Shown: in pieces, positions 15,059-24,139 of the stretch | Numbering within the stretch: the stretch's first letter is position 1 | Layout of the letters: every line of letters begins with the position of its first letter | Assembly (NCBI RefSeq): GCF_003075375.1 | Contig: NZ_QDFT01000020.1 | Coordinates: 1-57,500, forward strand | Direction: 5' to 3' | Source of the DNA: Microbacterium testaceum | GTDB lineage: Bacteria > Actinomycetota > Actinomycetes > Actinomycetales > Microbacteriaceae | Length of the DNA stretch: 57,500 bases | Program-made: the position numbers and the translations under genes | The notes under the pieces: model-generated | Seen by the model: the letters and a program-made list of their open reading frames with translations, nothing else | What the model was told of the DNA's origin: nothing | The model's database searches: none

Positions 15059-16270
15059 TCAGCCGCGGAAGCCCGCCGGGTTCGACAGCAGATCGGCGAA
15101 CGCCAGCTCGGCCGGGCCGACCAGCATGAGGCGCGAGCGAAGGTGCGCTCGCTCGAGGCGGATCGTGCGCCCCTCGGCGCCCAACGGGTGCACCCGAACG
15201 GCATCGGCCAGGCGCTCGCGGCTCACCGACAGCAGCGCCCCGAGGTAGCCCGAGAGCACGACCGTCTCGGGGGCGAACGCGTTGACGAAGTTCGTCAGCG
15301 CGAGCGAGAGCATCTCGACCTGGCGGGTGACCTCGGTCATCACGCGCGGGTTGCGGGCCACACCCAGCTCGACGTCGAGCTCGTCCTCGTCGAGCTTGCG
15401 CCGCCCCAGCAGTGGCTCGAGGATGTCGAGGCTCACCTCGGCCTCGAGGCAGCCGCGTCGACCGCACACGCACGCGCGACCGCGCGGGTCGACGACCGTG
15501 TGGCCGAGCTCGCCGGCGTAGCCCGAGGTCCCCCGCAGGAGCGTGCCGTCGATGATCAGGCCGCCGCCGATGCTGTGCATCGCGCCGCCGAGGTACAGCA
15601 GGTTGCTCACGCCCACCCCGACGCCGAAGCGGGACTCGGCGAGGGCGCCGATGCTGGCGTCGTTGCCGGCGGTCACCGGCATCCCGAGCTCATCGCTCAG
15701 GCGGGCCGACACGGGGTCGCGCCTCCAGCCGAGGGTCGGCGACACGAGCACCGAGCCGTTGGCGTTGACCAGACCCGGAACCGCCAGACCCGCACCGACC
15801 ACCCGGTAGTGCCGGTCGATGTCGGCGCGCATAGCCTCGACCGACGACGCCACGATCTGCACGAAGCGACGGGGCGACGGGGCGCTGGCGGTGTCGTGCC
15901 GGAGCCGCGCGTGCACGACACCGCCGAGGCCGACCAGGGCGACGGTCACCGCGTGCGGCTCGGCGCGCACGCTCAACGCGGCGACGTGGTCCTCGGGCTC
16001 GAGGTCGAGGGTGGGGCGTCCGACCTTGCCGGTGCGCTCCCCGCCGGGGGCCTCGCGGACGAGACCGAGCTCGGTGAGCTCCATGATCAGGCCGGTGACC
16101 GTCGAGCGGTTCAGCCCCGTCGTCGCGCCGAGCTGAGCGCGTGAGAGCGCTCCCCGGGAGTGGAGGAGCGACAGGACGGACGCGAGGTTCTGCTGACGGA
16201 TCAGGTCGTTCGTCGTACGGCCAGCCGGCGGCGCGAGCGGGGTTGCGGGCTCGAACACGGCAGGGGTCAT
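15059..16270 (-). CDS. ROK-family transcriptional regulator (XylR/NagC type)
   Basis: A 403-aa protein with an N-terminal winged HTH (GALSRAQLGATTGLNRSTVT, LIMELTELGLV) and a ROK kinase-like sugar-binding domain. It shows GAGLAVPGLVNANG, the ROK signature with GGGLIIDGTLLRG and AGELGH, and the zinc-binding CVCGRRGCLE motif. Such proteins repress sugar genes and respond to the sugar. It is encoded upstream of and codirectional with, but distinct from, nothing in its own operon; the three monosaccharide importer genes run toward its 5' end from the same strand, making them likely targets. The ATG at 16270 gives a normal-length N-terminus. Confidence 0.9.
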   Translation of the reverse strand: MTPAVFEPATPLAPPAGRTTNDLIRQQNLASVLSLLHSRGALSRAQLGATTGLNRSTVTGLIMELTELGLVREAPGGERTGKVGRPTLDLEPEDHVAALSVRAEPHAVTVALVGLGGVVHARLRHDTASAPSPRRFVQIVASSVEAMRADIDRHYRVVGAGLAVPGLVNANGSVLVSPTLGWRRDPVSARLSDELGMPVTAGNDASIGALAESRFGVGVGVSNLLYLGGAMHSIGGGLIIDGTLLRGTSGYAGELGHTVVDPRGRACVCGRRGCLEAEVSLDILEPLLGRRKLDEDELDVELGVARNPRVMTEVTRQVEMLSLALTNFVNAFAPETVVLSGYLGALLSVSRERLADAVRVHPLGAEGRTIRLERAHLRSRLMLVGPAELAFADLLSNPAGFRG

Positions 16271-16369
16271 GAGGGAGGCACCTCCCCTATCTTCGCATCA
16301 CGGCGCGCGGGGGCGGACCTCCGCGGGAGCGGATGGGGAGCGGGCCCCGGGGCCGCGCTCCCCATCCGG

Positions 16370-17590
16370 TCAGACACCGCCGTTGCGCCGCTTGTTGAAG
16401 ATGTCGAACGCGACGGCCAGCAGCAGCACGATGCCCTTGATCGCCATCTGCCACGCGGCGTCGACGCTGAGGATCGACAGACCCATGTTCAGCACGCCCA
16501 TGACCAGGCCGCCGACGACCGCACCCACGACCGTTCCGATGCCGCCCTGCACGGCGGCGCCGCCGATGAACACCGCCGCGATGGCATCCAGTTCGTAGTT
16601 CTGCCCGGCCGCGGCGACGGCGCCGCCGGCGCGCGCGGTGCTGACCACGGCGGCCAGGCCCGCGAGCACGCCCATGTTGACGAAGATGAAGAAGTTGACC
16701 CACTTCGTCTTGACGCCGCTCATGACCGCGGCGAACAGGTTGCCGCCCATCGCGTAGATGTGCCGGCCGAAGGTCGTGCGGTTGAGCACGAAGGTGTACG
16801 CCAGCACGAGCACCGCGAGGATGATCAGCACGATCGGGGTGCCGTTGTAGGTGGCGAGCGTGAACGCGGCGGCCATGATGACCACGACCGCGATGGCGTT
16901 CTTCAGCCAGAACGACCACGCCAGTTCGCGGGGCAGCTCGAGCCGGCGCAGCGTCGCGCGGGTGCGCAGCTGCTGCAACACCAGCAGCACGCAGGCGATG
17001 GCGCCGAGCAGCAGGGTCAGGCTGTCCCAGTTGCCGACGTAGCCGAGCACGGGCGGCAGCCAGCCGGCGCCGATCGCGGTGAAGCCGTCGGGCAGGCCGC
17101 TGATCGTGCCCCCGGTGAGCAGGACGAGGGTCAGCCCGCGGAACAGCAGCATGCCCGCGAGGGTCACGATGAAGGCCGGGATGCCGACGAACGCGACCCA
17201 GAAGCCCTGCCACGCCCCGACGACGGCGCCGACGATCAGCGAGAGCACCACCGCGACGTACCAGGGCAATCCCCACTGGTTCATCGCGATCGCGGCGATC
17301 GCCCCGACCATCGCCACCACCGAGCCGACCGACAGGTCGATGTGACCGGCGATGATCACCATGACCATGCCGATCGCGAGGATCAGCACGTAGGCGTTCT
17401 GCTGGATGAGGTTGTTGACGTTGCCCGGCAGCAGCAGGCGCCCGCCGGTGAGCACCTGGAACAGGGCGATGATGATGACGAGGGCGGCGAGGATGCCGAA
17501 CTGACGGAAGTTGATGCGCGACAGGATGCCGCGGCGTCGCGGCCCGGGTTGCGTCGGCGCGTCGACCGTCTGGGTGGATGCGGTGGCCAT
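16370..17590 (-). CDS. mmsB: Multiple-monosaccharide ABC transporter permease MmsB (GguB type)
   Basis: A 406-aa multi-helix membrane protein of the CUT2 family. Landmarks are the permease stretch MVIIAGHIDLSVGSVVAMVG, AFIVTLAGMLLFRGLTLVL and the EAA-like IYAMGGNLFAAVMSGVKT. The insertion LRRLELPRELAWSFWL is characteristic of the MmsB/GguB group, which works with ChvE and MmsA/GguA to import xylose, arabinose, galactose or glucose. The ATG at 17590 lies 5 bp after the ATPase stop, with GGAAGGA inside the end of the upstream gene. Last gene of the chvE-mmsA-mmsB operon. Confidence 0.92.
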   Translation of the reverse strand: MATASTQTVDAPTQPGPRRRGILSRINFRQFGILAALVIIIALFQVLTGGRLLLPGNVNNLIQQNAYVLILAIGMVMVIIAGHIDLSVGSVVAMVGAIAAIAMNQWGLPWYVAVVLSLIVGAVVGAWQGFWVAFVGIPAFIVTLAGMLLFRGLTLVLLTGGTISGLPDGFTAIGAGWLPPVLGYVGNWDSLTLLLGAIACVLLVLQQLRTRATLRRLELPRELAWSFWLKNAIAVVVIMAAAFTLATYNGTPIVLIILAVLVLAYTFVLNRTTFGRHIYAMGGNLFAAVMSGVKTKWVNFFIFVNMGVLAGLAAVVSTARAGGAVAAAGQNYELDAIAAVFIGGAAVQGGIGTVVGAVVGGLVMGVLNMGLSILSVDAAWQMAIKGIVLLLAVAFDIFNKRRNGGV

Positions 17591-17595
17591 TTCTG

Positions 17596-19125
17596 TCAGT
17601 TCCTTCCGGCGGTCATGTGCCGCATGAGGGTCTCCTGCGTCGCGTCGTCGCGGCTGACCTCGGCCGTGATGCGTCCCTCGGAGATGGTGTAGATGCGGTC
17701 GGAGAGGCCGATGACCTCGGGCAGCTCCGACGAGATGACGATGACGGCCTTGCCCTGGGCCGCGAGTTCGTTGATGATGCCGTAGATCTCGTACTTCGCC
17801 CCGACGTCGATGCCGCGGGTGGGCTCGTCGAGGATCAGCACGTCGGGCCCGGTGAACATCCACTTCGACAGGACCACCTTCTGCTGGTTCCCGCCCGAGA
17901 GGCGACCGGTGATCGCGGCGACGCTGGGCGCCTTGATGTTCATCTTGTAGCGGTACGAGTCCGCGACCTTGTACTCGCGGTACCGGTCGACCACGCCGAG
18001 GCGGGCCAGGCGCGCGAGGGCCGAGGCCGAGACGTTGACCTGGATGTCACCGATGAGGTTGAGGCCGTACTTCTTGCGGTCCTCGGTGGCGTAGGCGATG
18101 CCGTGCTTGATCGCGGAGTCGACCGTGCGGACGTCGATCTGCTGGCCGTTCTTGTAGACCTCGCCCGAGATGCCCGTGCCGTACATGCGACCGAAGATGC
18201 TCATCGCCAGCTCGGTGCGCCCGGCGCCCATGAGTCCCGCGAATCCGACGATCTCGCCCGCACGCACCATGAAGGACGCGTCCTGGATGACGACGCGCTC
18301 GGTGTCGACGGGGTGGTGGACGGTCCAGTTCTCGACGCGGAACAGCTCGTCGCCGATGTCGGGCTCGCGCGGCGGGAACAGGCTGTTCAGGTCTCGACCA
18401 ACCATGGCGCGGATGATGCGCCCCTCGTCGGTCTCGGGGTCGTCGCGGCGCATCGTCTCGATCGTGCGGCCGTCGCGGATGATCGTGATGCGGTCCGAGA
18501 TGCGCAGCACCTCTTTGAGCTTGTGGCTGATGATGATGCAGGTGATGCCCTGTGTGCGCAGCTGGTCGATCAGGTCGAGCAGGTGGGCGGAGTCGTCGTC
18601 GTTGAGCGCGGCCGTGGGCTCGTCGAGGATGAGGAGCTTGACCTCCTTGGCGAGGGCCTTGGCGATCTCGACGAGCTGCTGCTTGCCGACGCCGAGCTCG
18701 TAGATCTTCGTCGCGGGGTTCTCGCGCAGGCCGACGCGCTTGAGCAGCTCGGCCGCGGCGGTGTTGGTCGCGTTCCAGTCGATGACGCCGCGCTTGGACT
18801 TCTCGTTGCCGAGGAAGATGTTCTCGGCGATCGAGAGGTACGGGCTCAGCGCCAGCTCCTGGTGGATGATGACGATGCCGGCGGCCTCGCTGTCGTTGAT
18901 CGAGCGGAACGCCATCTGCTCGCCCTCGAGGGTGATGGTGCCCTCGAACGCCCCCGCCGGGTACACGCCGCTCAGCACCTTCATGAGCGTGGACTTGCCG
19001 GCCCCGTTCTCACCGCAGATGGCGTGCACCTCGCCGCGGTACACGTCGATCGACACGTCGGCCAGGGCCGGCACGCCGTTGAACGACTTCGAGATCCCCG
19101 CCATGCGCAGGATCGGTTCGGTCAT
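17596..19125 (-). CDS. mmsA: Multiple-monosaccharide ABC transporter ATPase MmsA (GguA type)
   Basis: A 509-aa protein with two tandem ABC domains, as in all CUT2 ATPases. The first has Walker [10 protein letters not shown], signature-region [15 protein letters not shown] and Walker [12 protein letters not shown]. The second has a degenerate Walker A (GLMGAGRTE), [15 protein letters not shown] and [20 protein letters not shown]. It powers monosaccharide uptake with MmsB and the ChvE-like binding protein. The ATG at 19125 has GGAGGAAGAAC upstream. Strong stem-loops separate it from chvE. Length and motifs are intact. Confidence 0.94.
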   Translation of the reverse strand: MTEPILRMAGISKSFNGVPALADVSIDVYRGEVHAICGENGAGKSTLMKVLSGVYPAGAFEGTITLEGEQMAFRSINDSEAAGIVIIHQELALSPYLSIAENIFLGNEKSKRGVIDWNATNTAAAELLKRVGLRENPATKIYELGVGKQQLVEIAKALAKEVKLLILDEPTAALNDDDSAHLLDLIDQLRTQGITCIIISHKLKEVLRISDRITIIRDGRTIETMRRDDPETDEGRIIRAMVGRDLNSLFPPREPDIGDELFRVENWTVHHPVDTERVVIQDASFMVRAGEIVGFAGLMGAGRTELAMSIFGRMYGTGISGEVYKNGQQIDVRTVDSAIKHGIAYATEDRKKYGLNLIGDIQVNVSASALARLARLGVVDRYREYKVADSYRYKMNIKAPSVAAITGRLSGGNQQKVVLSKWMFTGPDVLILDEPTRGIDVGAKYEIYGIINELAAQGKAVIVISSELPEVIGLSDRIYTISEGRITAEVSRDDATQETLMRHMTAGRN

Positions 19126-19172
19126 GGTTGTTCTTCCTCCGTCGGCTCCCCCGCCCGGGCGGCGAGGATGAA

Positions 19173-19233
19173 GCGGCGAGGCGGTCGGACCCGCCTCGCC
19201 GCGGGAGGGCCGGGACGGGCGCACCCGCCCCGG
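19173..19233 (-). promoter_or_regulatory. Intercistronic stem-loops between chvE and mmsA
   Basis: A perfect 12-bp stem (GCGGCGAGGCGG 19173-19184, complement 19191-19202, 6-nt loop) is followed by a second GC-rich imperfect stem at about 19208-19233. They occupy the 118-bp gap between the binding-protein stop and the ATPase start. Likely roles are mRNA 3'-end protection for chvE and reduced read-through into mmsA-mmsB. Confidence 0.6.
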
Positions 19234-19243
19234 CCGGTGGGAC

Positions 19244-20365
19244 TCAGAGCCCGACGTCGGAGGCCTTCAGGAAGCCCGAGTCGATGAGCTTGGACTGCAC
19301 GTCGTCCTTGACGACGACCTCGGGGGTCAGCAGGTACGAGGGCACGACCTTCTTGCCGTTGTCGTAGGTCTTCGTGTCGTTGACCTCGACCTCCTTGCCG
19401 TCCTTGATCTCCTGGATCATCGTGAAGACGCGGTCGCCGAGGGCGCGGGTGTCCTTCCACACCGTCATGGCCTGCGCACCGTCGAGGATCGCCTTGACGT
19501 TGGCCTTGTCGGCATCCTGTCCCGTGATGAGCGGGTACTCGGCGCCGGGGGTGTATCCGGCCGACTTCAGCGACGCCTCGATACCGATGGCGAGGCTGTC
19601 GTTGGGCGAGAGCACGACGTTGACCTTCTTGCCGTCGCCGTAGAACGACGAGAGGCGGTTGTCCATCTCGGCCTGAGCCTTGTCGGACGCCCAGCCCTGG
19701 ATGCCGATCGAGGCCCACGCGTCATCGTTGGCGGGCGACTTGCCACTGGGGACGACGAGCTTGCCGCTCTCGACGTAGGGCTGCAGGACGTCCCACGCGC
19801 CGGCGAAGAAGAACTTCGCGTTGTTGTCGTCGGGGCTGCCGGCGAAGGGTTCGAGGTTGAAGGGGCCCTTGCCGTCCTTCAGGCCGAGCTGCTCCTCGAT
19901 GTACTGGCCCTGCAGGGTGCCGACCTTGTAGTTGTCGAAGGTGGCGTAGTAGTCGACGTTCTCGCTGCCGTTGATGAGGCGGTCGTAGGCGATGACCGTG
20001 GCGTTCTGCGCCTTGGCCTCTTGCAGCACCGGGCCCAGGGTCGATCCGTCGATCGCGGCGATCACGAGGATCTTCGCGCCGCCCGAGATCTGGTTCTGGA
20101 TCTGGCTGATCTGCTGGTCGGTCTTGTTGTCGGCGTACTGCAGGTCGACGGTGCAGCCGGCGTCGGTGAGCTTCTGCTGCAGCTGCTCGCCGTCGTTGAT
20201 CCAGCGCTCGAGGCTGCGGGTGGGCATGGCGATGCCGACGTTGCAGTCCCCGCTCGCGCCGCCGGCGGCGGCGCCGCCCCCGTCGGACGGACGCGTGGAG
20301 CTGCAGGCCCCCAGGCCCACGGCCAGTGCCGCGATGGCCGCACCGGTCAGGATTTTCTTCAGCAT
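19244..20365 (-). CDS. chvE: ChvE-like monosaccharide-binding lipoprotein
   Basis: A 373-aa periplasmic-binding-fold protein with a lipobox (AVGLGAC, Cys about 22). The mature part follows ChvE closely in pattern: [65 protein letters not shown] and [11 protein letters not shown], then [18 protein letters not shown]. ChvE binds aldoses such as xylose, arabinose, galactose and glucose and delivers them to MmsA/MmsB. The ATG at 20365 starts a normal signal peptide, with GAGG upstream. First gene of the operon, likely regulated by the ROK protein at 15059-16270. Confidence 0.93.
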   Translation of the reverse strand: MLKKILTGAAIAALAVGLGACSSTRPSDGGGAAAGGASGDCNVGIAMPTRSLERWINDGEQLQQKLTDAGCTVDLQYADNKTDQQISQIQNQISGGAKILVIAAIDGSTLGPVLQEAKAQNATVIAYDRLINGSENVDYYATFDNYKVGTLQGQYIEEQLGLKDGKGPFNLEPFAGSPDDNNAKFFFAGAWDVLQPYVESGKLVVPSGKSPANDDAWASIGIQGWASDKAQAEMDNRLSSFYGDGKKVNVVLSPNDSLAIGIEASLKSAGYTPGAEYPLITGQDADKANVKAILDGAQAMTVWKDTRALGDRVFTMIQEIKDGKEVEVNDTKTYDNGKKVVPSYLLTPEVVVKDDVQSKLIDSGFLKASDVGL

Positions 20366-20469
20366 GTGATCTGCGTTCCTCTCTGAACTGCAGGGACCCC
20401 CGTTGGTCGCACCCGCGCCCTCCCCGGCGTCGGATCGGGTACGTCGTCGTCCCGGCTCTGTGGTCCGTC

Positions 20470-20535
20470 GAATTATGACGGCTCCGAAAAAATATCCATC
20501 GAGGGGGGTTTTGTCTATAGCCACGTCAAAATTGC
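20470..20535 (-). promoter_or_regulatory. AT-rich island, probable promoter region of the chvE operon
   Basis: A short AT-rich patch in very GC-rich surroundings, 105-170 bp upstream of chvE. On the minus strand it holds TTGACG (20529-20524) and CATAAT-like hexamers, but no pair with ideal 17-bp spacing. The promoter call is from position and composition only. Confidence 0.4.
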
Positions 20536-20592
20536 GCCCCCGGGCCTTTGCGCCCCTGCGCCGCGCGCCCCGCGCCACTTCGCCTCGCGCCC

Positions 20593-20838
20593 CCGCGCCC
20601 CTTCATCGGCGCCAAATGGCACCACCCAACGCACCCACCAACACTTCGCCGCCACCCAAGCGCGCCCCGCCCCCGCGGGCACCCCGCGCCCCTTCATCGG
20701 CGCCAAATGGCACCACCCAACGCATCCCCCGACACTTCGCCGCCACCCAAGCGCGCCCCGCCCCCGCAGGCACCCCGCGCCCCTTCATCGGCGCCAAATG
20801 GCACCACCCAACGCACCCAGCGACACTTCGCCGCCACC
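20593..20838. repeat. 91-bp tandem repeat, about 2.7 copies
   Basis: The marker CTTCATCGGCGCCAAATGG recurs at 20601, 20692 and 20783, an exact 91-bp period. Copies are near-identical, with changes such as CACCCACC/CATCCCCC/CACCCAGC. Each unit contains an imperfect palindrome (GGCGCC AAAT GGCACC). The array lies between the chvE promoter region and the end of tctA and codes for no plausible protein. Confidence 0.9.
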
Positions 20839-20891
20839 GAACGCAAGAACGGGCGGGATGCCGCAGCATCCCGCCCGTCCCCGCGCCCGGG

Positions 20892-22427
20892 TCACGAGAC
20901 CTCGACGGACTCCTTCGCGGTCGCGGCCTTCGCGCGCCGGCGGGCGAGCAGGCGGTTGCGCCCCGCGGCCAGCAGCACCACGAGCAGCACCGCGTAGATG
21001 GTGAGCACGATCGGCCCCTGCAGCAGAGTGGTCAAGTCGCCGTTGGCACTCATCGCGGCATCCCGCAGGCTCGTCTCGGCCAGCGGCCCGAGCACCATGC
21101 CGATGATGAGTGGGGCGAGCGGGTAGTCGTGCGCCCGCATCACGAAGCCGAGCAGTCCGATCGCCAACAGCAGCAGCAGGTCGAATGTCGCACCCGAAGT
21201 GGCGTAGATGCCGAGTCCGCAGAACACCGCGATCGCGGCGTACAGGTACGGGCGGGGGATCAGCAGCAGCTTCGCCCACAGCATCGCGAACGGCAGGTTC
21301 AGCACCAGCAGCACGATCATCGCGATGAAGAAGCTCGCGATGAGCGCCCACACGAGGTCGGGCGAACGCTCGAACAGCAGCGGGCCGGGCTGCAGCCCGT
21401 ACTGGCGGAACGCGGCGAGCATGATGGCCGCGGTGGCCGACACCGGCAGACCGAGCGCCAGGAGCGAGCCCATCGCCATGCCCGTGGTCGAGTTGCCCGC
21501 CGCCTCGGGCGCCGCGAGGCCGCGGATCGCCCCCTTGCCGAACATGGGGTTCTTTCGGCGCGCGTCGAGACGCTTCTCGAGGCCGTACGACAGGAACGTC
21601 GGGATCTCGGACCCGCCCGCGGGGATCACGCCGAACGGCAGGCCGATCGCCGTGCCGCGCAGCCACGCGGGAGCCGCCTCGCGGAGTTCGCGCCGCGTCA
21701 GCCAGGGCCGCCCCGACGGCCGGACCATCGCCCGCCCCCGCACGTGCCGCTCCAGCGCGGCGACGTGGATGACTTCGCCGAGGGCCAGGATGCCGACGGT
21801 CACCGTCACGAGCGAGATGCCGTCGAACAGGTTGGGCGAGTCCAGCGTGAAGCGCGGCGTGCCGGTGACGCCGTCGATGCCGACCACCGCGATCCCGAGG
21901 CCCAGGAACAGCGAGGCCAGTCCCTTCGCGGCGTTGTCGGTGACGACCGACGAGGTCGCCGCGAACGCGAAGATCGCCAGGGCGAAGAACTCCGCCGGCC
22001 CGAAGCTGCTGGACAGCCCGGCCAGCAGCGGCGCGAAGAACACCAGCAGGGATGCCGCGATCATGCCGCCGACGAAGGCGCCGATGGCCGCGGTGGCCAG
22101 GGCCTGCGCGGCCCGGCCGTTCAGCGCCATCTTGTGCCCCTCGAAGGTCGACGCGATCGCCGAGGCCTGACCGGGGGTGTTCATCAGGATGCCGGTCGTC
22201 GAGTCGCCGAACAGCCCGCCGAAGTACACGCCCGAGAACATGATGAACGCCGCGGTGGGGTCGAGCGAGAACGTCACCGGCAGCAGCAGCGCCACCGCCA
22301 TCGACGAGCCCAGTCCCGGCATGACGCCGACGGCGGTGCCCAGGACGCAGCCGACGACGACCCAGATGAGGTTCTGCCACGTGAGAGCCCCGGCGAATCC
22401 CTCGCCGAGCAGGATCAGTGCATCCAT
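20892..22427 (-). CDS. tctA: Tripartite tricarboxylate transporter large permease TctA
   Basis: A 511-aa protein with about 12 hydrophobic segments and the TctA pattern: an early GVMPGLGSSMAVALLLPVTF, GGLFGDSTTGILMNTPG, a mid-protein GVIPAGGSEIPTFLSYGLEK, and PLIIGMVLGPLAETSLR near the end. TctA is the large membrane component of a secondary transporter that takes up tricarboxylates or related acids with the TctC binding protein. It starts one base after the tctB stop; the order tctC-tctB-tctA on the minus strand is standard. A CitA/CitB-like two-component system lies divergently upstream. Confidence 0.95.
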   Translation of the reverse strand: MDALILLGEGFAGALTWQNLIWVVVGCVLGTAVGVMPGLGSSMAVALLLPVTFSLDPTAAFIMFSGVYFGGLFGDSTTGILMNTPGQASAIASTFEGHKMALNGRAAQALATAAIGAFVGGMIAASLLVFFAPLLAGLSSSFGPAEFFALAIFAFAATSSVVTDNAAKGLASLFLGLGIAVVGIDGVTGTPRFTLDSPNLFDGISLVTVTVGILALGEVIHVAALERHVRGRAMVRPSGRPWLTRRELREAAPAWLRGTAIGLPFGVIPAGGSEIPTFLSYGLEKRLDARRKNPMFGKGAIRGLAAPEAAGNSTTGMAMGSLLALGLPVSATAAIMLAAFRQYGLQPGPLLFERSPDLVWALIASFFIAMIVLLVLNLPFAMLWAKLLLIPRPYLYAAIAVFCGLGIYATSGATFDLLLLLAIGLLGFVMRAHDYPLAPLIIGMVLGPLAETSLRDAAMSANGDLTTLLQGPIVLTIYAVLLVVLLAAGRNRLLARRRAKAATAKESVEVS

Positions 22428-22428
22428 G

Positions 22429-22989
22429 TCAGAAGCTCCATCCGAGGATTCCCGAGGGCAGGGACAGCCCGAGGCCCATGTCGAAGGCGATGTAGCTGAG
22501 CGAGCTGATCGTCAGCCCGACCAGGAGCGCGAAGAGCATCCGGCGCTGGCCGAATCCGCGCGCGATCCCGGCGAACAGCAGCGCGGCCGCGACGATCCAG
22601 CCCAGGATGCCGAGCACGAACGCGAACACGAGGAACGACCCGGCGACCCAGGCGAACGAGCGCCAGTCGACGCGCACCGCGCGATCGCCGGTCTGCTCCT
22701 CGTCGGCCGTGGGCGTGACCAGTGCCCCGCGGACGGCGCCCACGGCGAGGATGCCGGCGAACAGGAACAGCCCCGCCGCGATGATCCCCGGGAAGAACTG
22801 CGGCCCGGGGAAGGCGGCGTTGGCGGGCACCCTCATGGTGACGATGCCGACGAGCAGGTACACCGCGAAGGCGACGAGCACTCCCGGCATGATGAGCGCC
22901 TTGGCGATGCCGCGCAGACCGCTGCCGCGCTGGAAGCGCAGGCGGTCGCCGACCGTCGCCGAGACGGACGTGGGGTTGTTGGACGGCAT
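22429..22989 (-). CDS. tctB: Tripartite tricarboxylate transporter small permease TctB
   Basis: A 186-aa protein with four predicted transmembrane helices (such as ALIMPGVLVAFAVYLLVGIV and SFAWVAGSFLVFAFVLGILG), the size and arrangement of TctB. PGPQFFPGIIAAGLFL is a typical TctB segment. It is the small membrane subunit that partners TctA. The ATG at 22989 overlaps the tctC stop (TGATG), so translation is coupled. Overall sequence is poorly conserved in this family; context makes the call firm. Confidence 0.9.
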   Translation of the reverse strand: MPSNNPTSVSATVGDRLRFQRGSGLRGIAKALIMPGVLVAFAVYLLVGIVTMRVPANAAFPGPQFFPGIIAAGLFLFAGILAVGAVRGALVTPTADEEQTGDRAVRVDWRSFAWVAGSFLVFAFVLGILGWIVAAALLFAGIARGFGQRRMLFALLVGLTISSLSYIAFDMGLGLSLPSGILGWSF

Positions 22990-24020
22990 CACAGGCCCAT
23001 CTCCTCGTACAGCAGCTCGATGCGCTCGCGCTCGTCGACCAGGAAGGCGTCGAGGTCGGCGCCCGTGATCAGGCGCTCGGTCCAGTGGTAGCGGGCGCGG
23101 GCATCGGCCCACTCGGGCGTGGCGACCGAGTCGAGCACCAGCTCGGTGAGCCCGTCGACTTGCTCGTCGCTGAGTCCGCTCGGGGCGGCGAGCATGCGCC
23201 AGTTGGTGAGGCCGACCTGGTACCCCTGGTCGACCGCGGTGGGGATGTCGATGCCCTCGATGGGCTCGGCGGCGACCAGCGCGAGGGCGCGCAGACGGCC
23301 GGATTCGATCTGGTCGATGTTGTCGGGGTACCCGCCCGCGGCCGCCTGGGCGGTGCCGTTGAGCAGGGCCTGGATGGCCTCGCCGCCGCCGTCGGACGAG
23401 ATGTAGGTCATGTCGACCGGGGCGATCCCGGCGGCGAGCGCGAGTTCGGCGACGACCAGCTGGTCGAACGACCCTCCCCCGGTCCAGGGCAACGCACGAG
23501 GGTCCTGCTTCCAGGCCGCGACGAGGTCGTCGAGGCTCTGGTAGGGCGAATCCGCGGGGACGACGATGACGTCGTACTCCCCGACCATGACGGCCAGCGG
23601 CGTGACGTCGTCGAGGGTCGCGGCCGAGCCGAACTGCACGGTCGCGGCCAGCAGGCCGGTGCCGCCGACGAGCAGGTTGCCGGGCTGCCCCGAGAGCACC
23701 GAGACGTTGCCCAGGGCGATCGTGCCGCCCGCGCCGGGCATGTTGACCACCTGGACGTTGTTGACCAGGCCGTTGGCCTTCTGCGCCTGCTGCAGCTCGC
23801 GCGCGACGCCGTCCCATCCGCCGCCCGCCGCCGCGGGGGCGATGATCGTCATCGAGGCGTGGATGTCGTCGCCGGCGGATGCCGAGGTGATCGAGCCGTA
23901 CGAGGCGACGGCGATGGCCGTGGCGGCGACCGCTCCCCCCGCGATGCGGCCGATCCATCGGCGACGCGGCCGGTCGGCCGGTGGATGGTCAGGGACAGAT
24001 GAGAGCGTAGGCTCCGTCAT
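22989..24020 (-). CDS. tctC: Tripartite tricarboxylate transporter binding protein TctC
   Basis: A 343-aa secreted binding protein. An N-terminal Arg-rich stretch and hydrophobic segment (IAGGAVAATAIAVASYG) form a signal peptide or anchor without a clear lipobox. The Bug/TctC fold is shown by MTIIAPAAAGGGWDGVAREL, VVNMPGAGGTIALGNV, VPADSPYQSLDDLVAAWK, NGTAQAAAGGYPDNIDQIES and GIDIPTAVDQGYQV. It binds carboxylates extracellularly for TctAB. The ATG at 24020 has AAGGAGGAGC directly upstream. First gene of the operon, divergent from the sensor kinase across 119 bp that must hold both promoters. Confidence 0.93.
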   Translation of the reverse strand: MTEPTLSSVPDHPPADRPRRRWIGRIAGGAVAATAIAVASYGSITSASAGDDIHASMTIIAPAAAGGGWDGVARELQQAQKANGLVNNVQVVNMPGAGGTIALGNVSVLSGQPGNLLVGGTGLLAATVQFGSAATLDDVTPLAVMVGEYDVIVVPADSPYQSLDDLVAAWKQDPRALPWTGGGSFDQLVVAELALAAGIAPVDMTYISSDGGGEAIQALLNGTAQAAAGGYPDNIDQIESGRLRALALVAAEPIEGIDIPTAVDQGYQVGLTNWRMLAAPSGLSDEQVDGLTELVLDSVATPEWADARARYHWTERLITGADLDAFLVDERERIELLYEEMGL

Positions 24021-24139
24021 CACAGCTCCTCCTTGCGAACGTCGTCGTTGCGCAGAATGCGACGACGCTCTCAGCCGGAGCGGGCGCAGCGCACCCCCCG
24101 GTCGCTTTGTGCTCATATTGCGTGCGAAAGAGAGCCCCC

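Noticed and set aside
20593..20838. CRISPR-like array
   Set aside because: The 91-bp units are repeated throughout with no unique spacers and only about 2.7 copies; no cas genes nearby.
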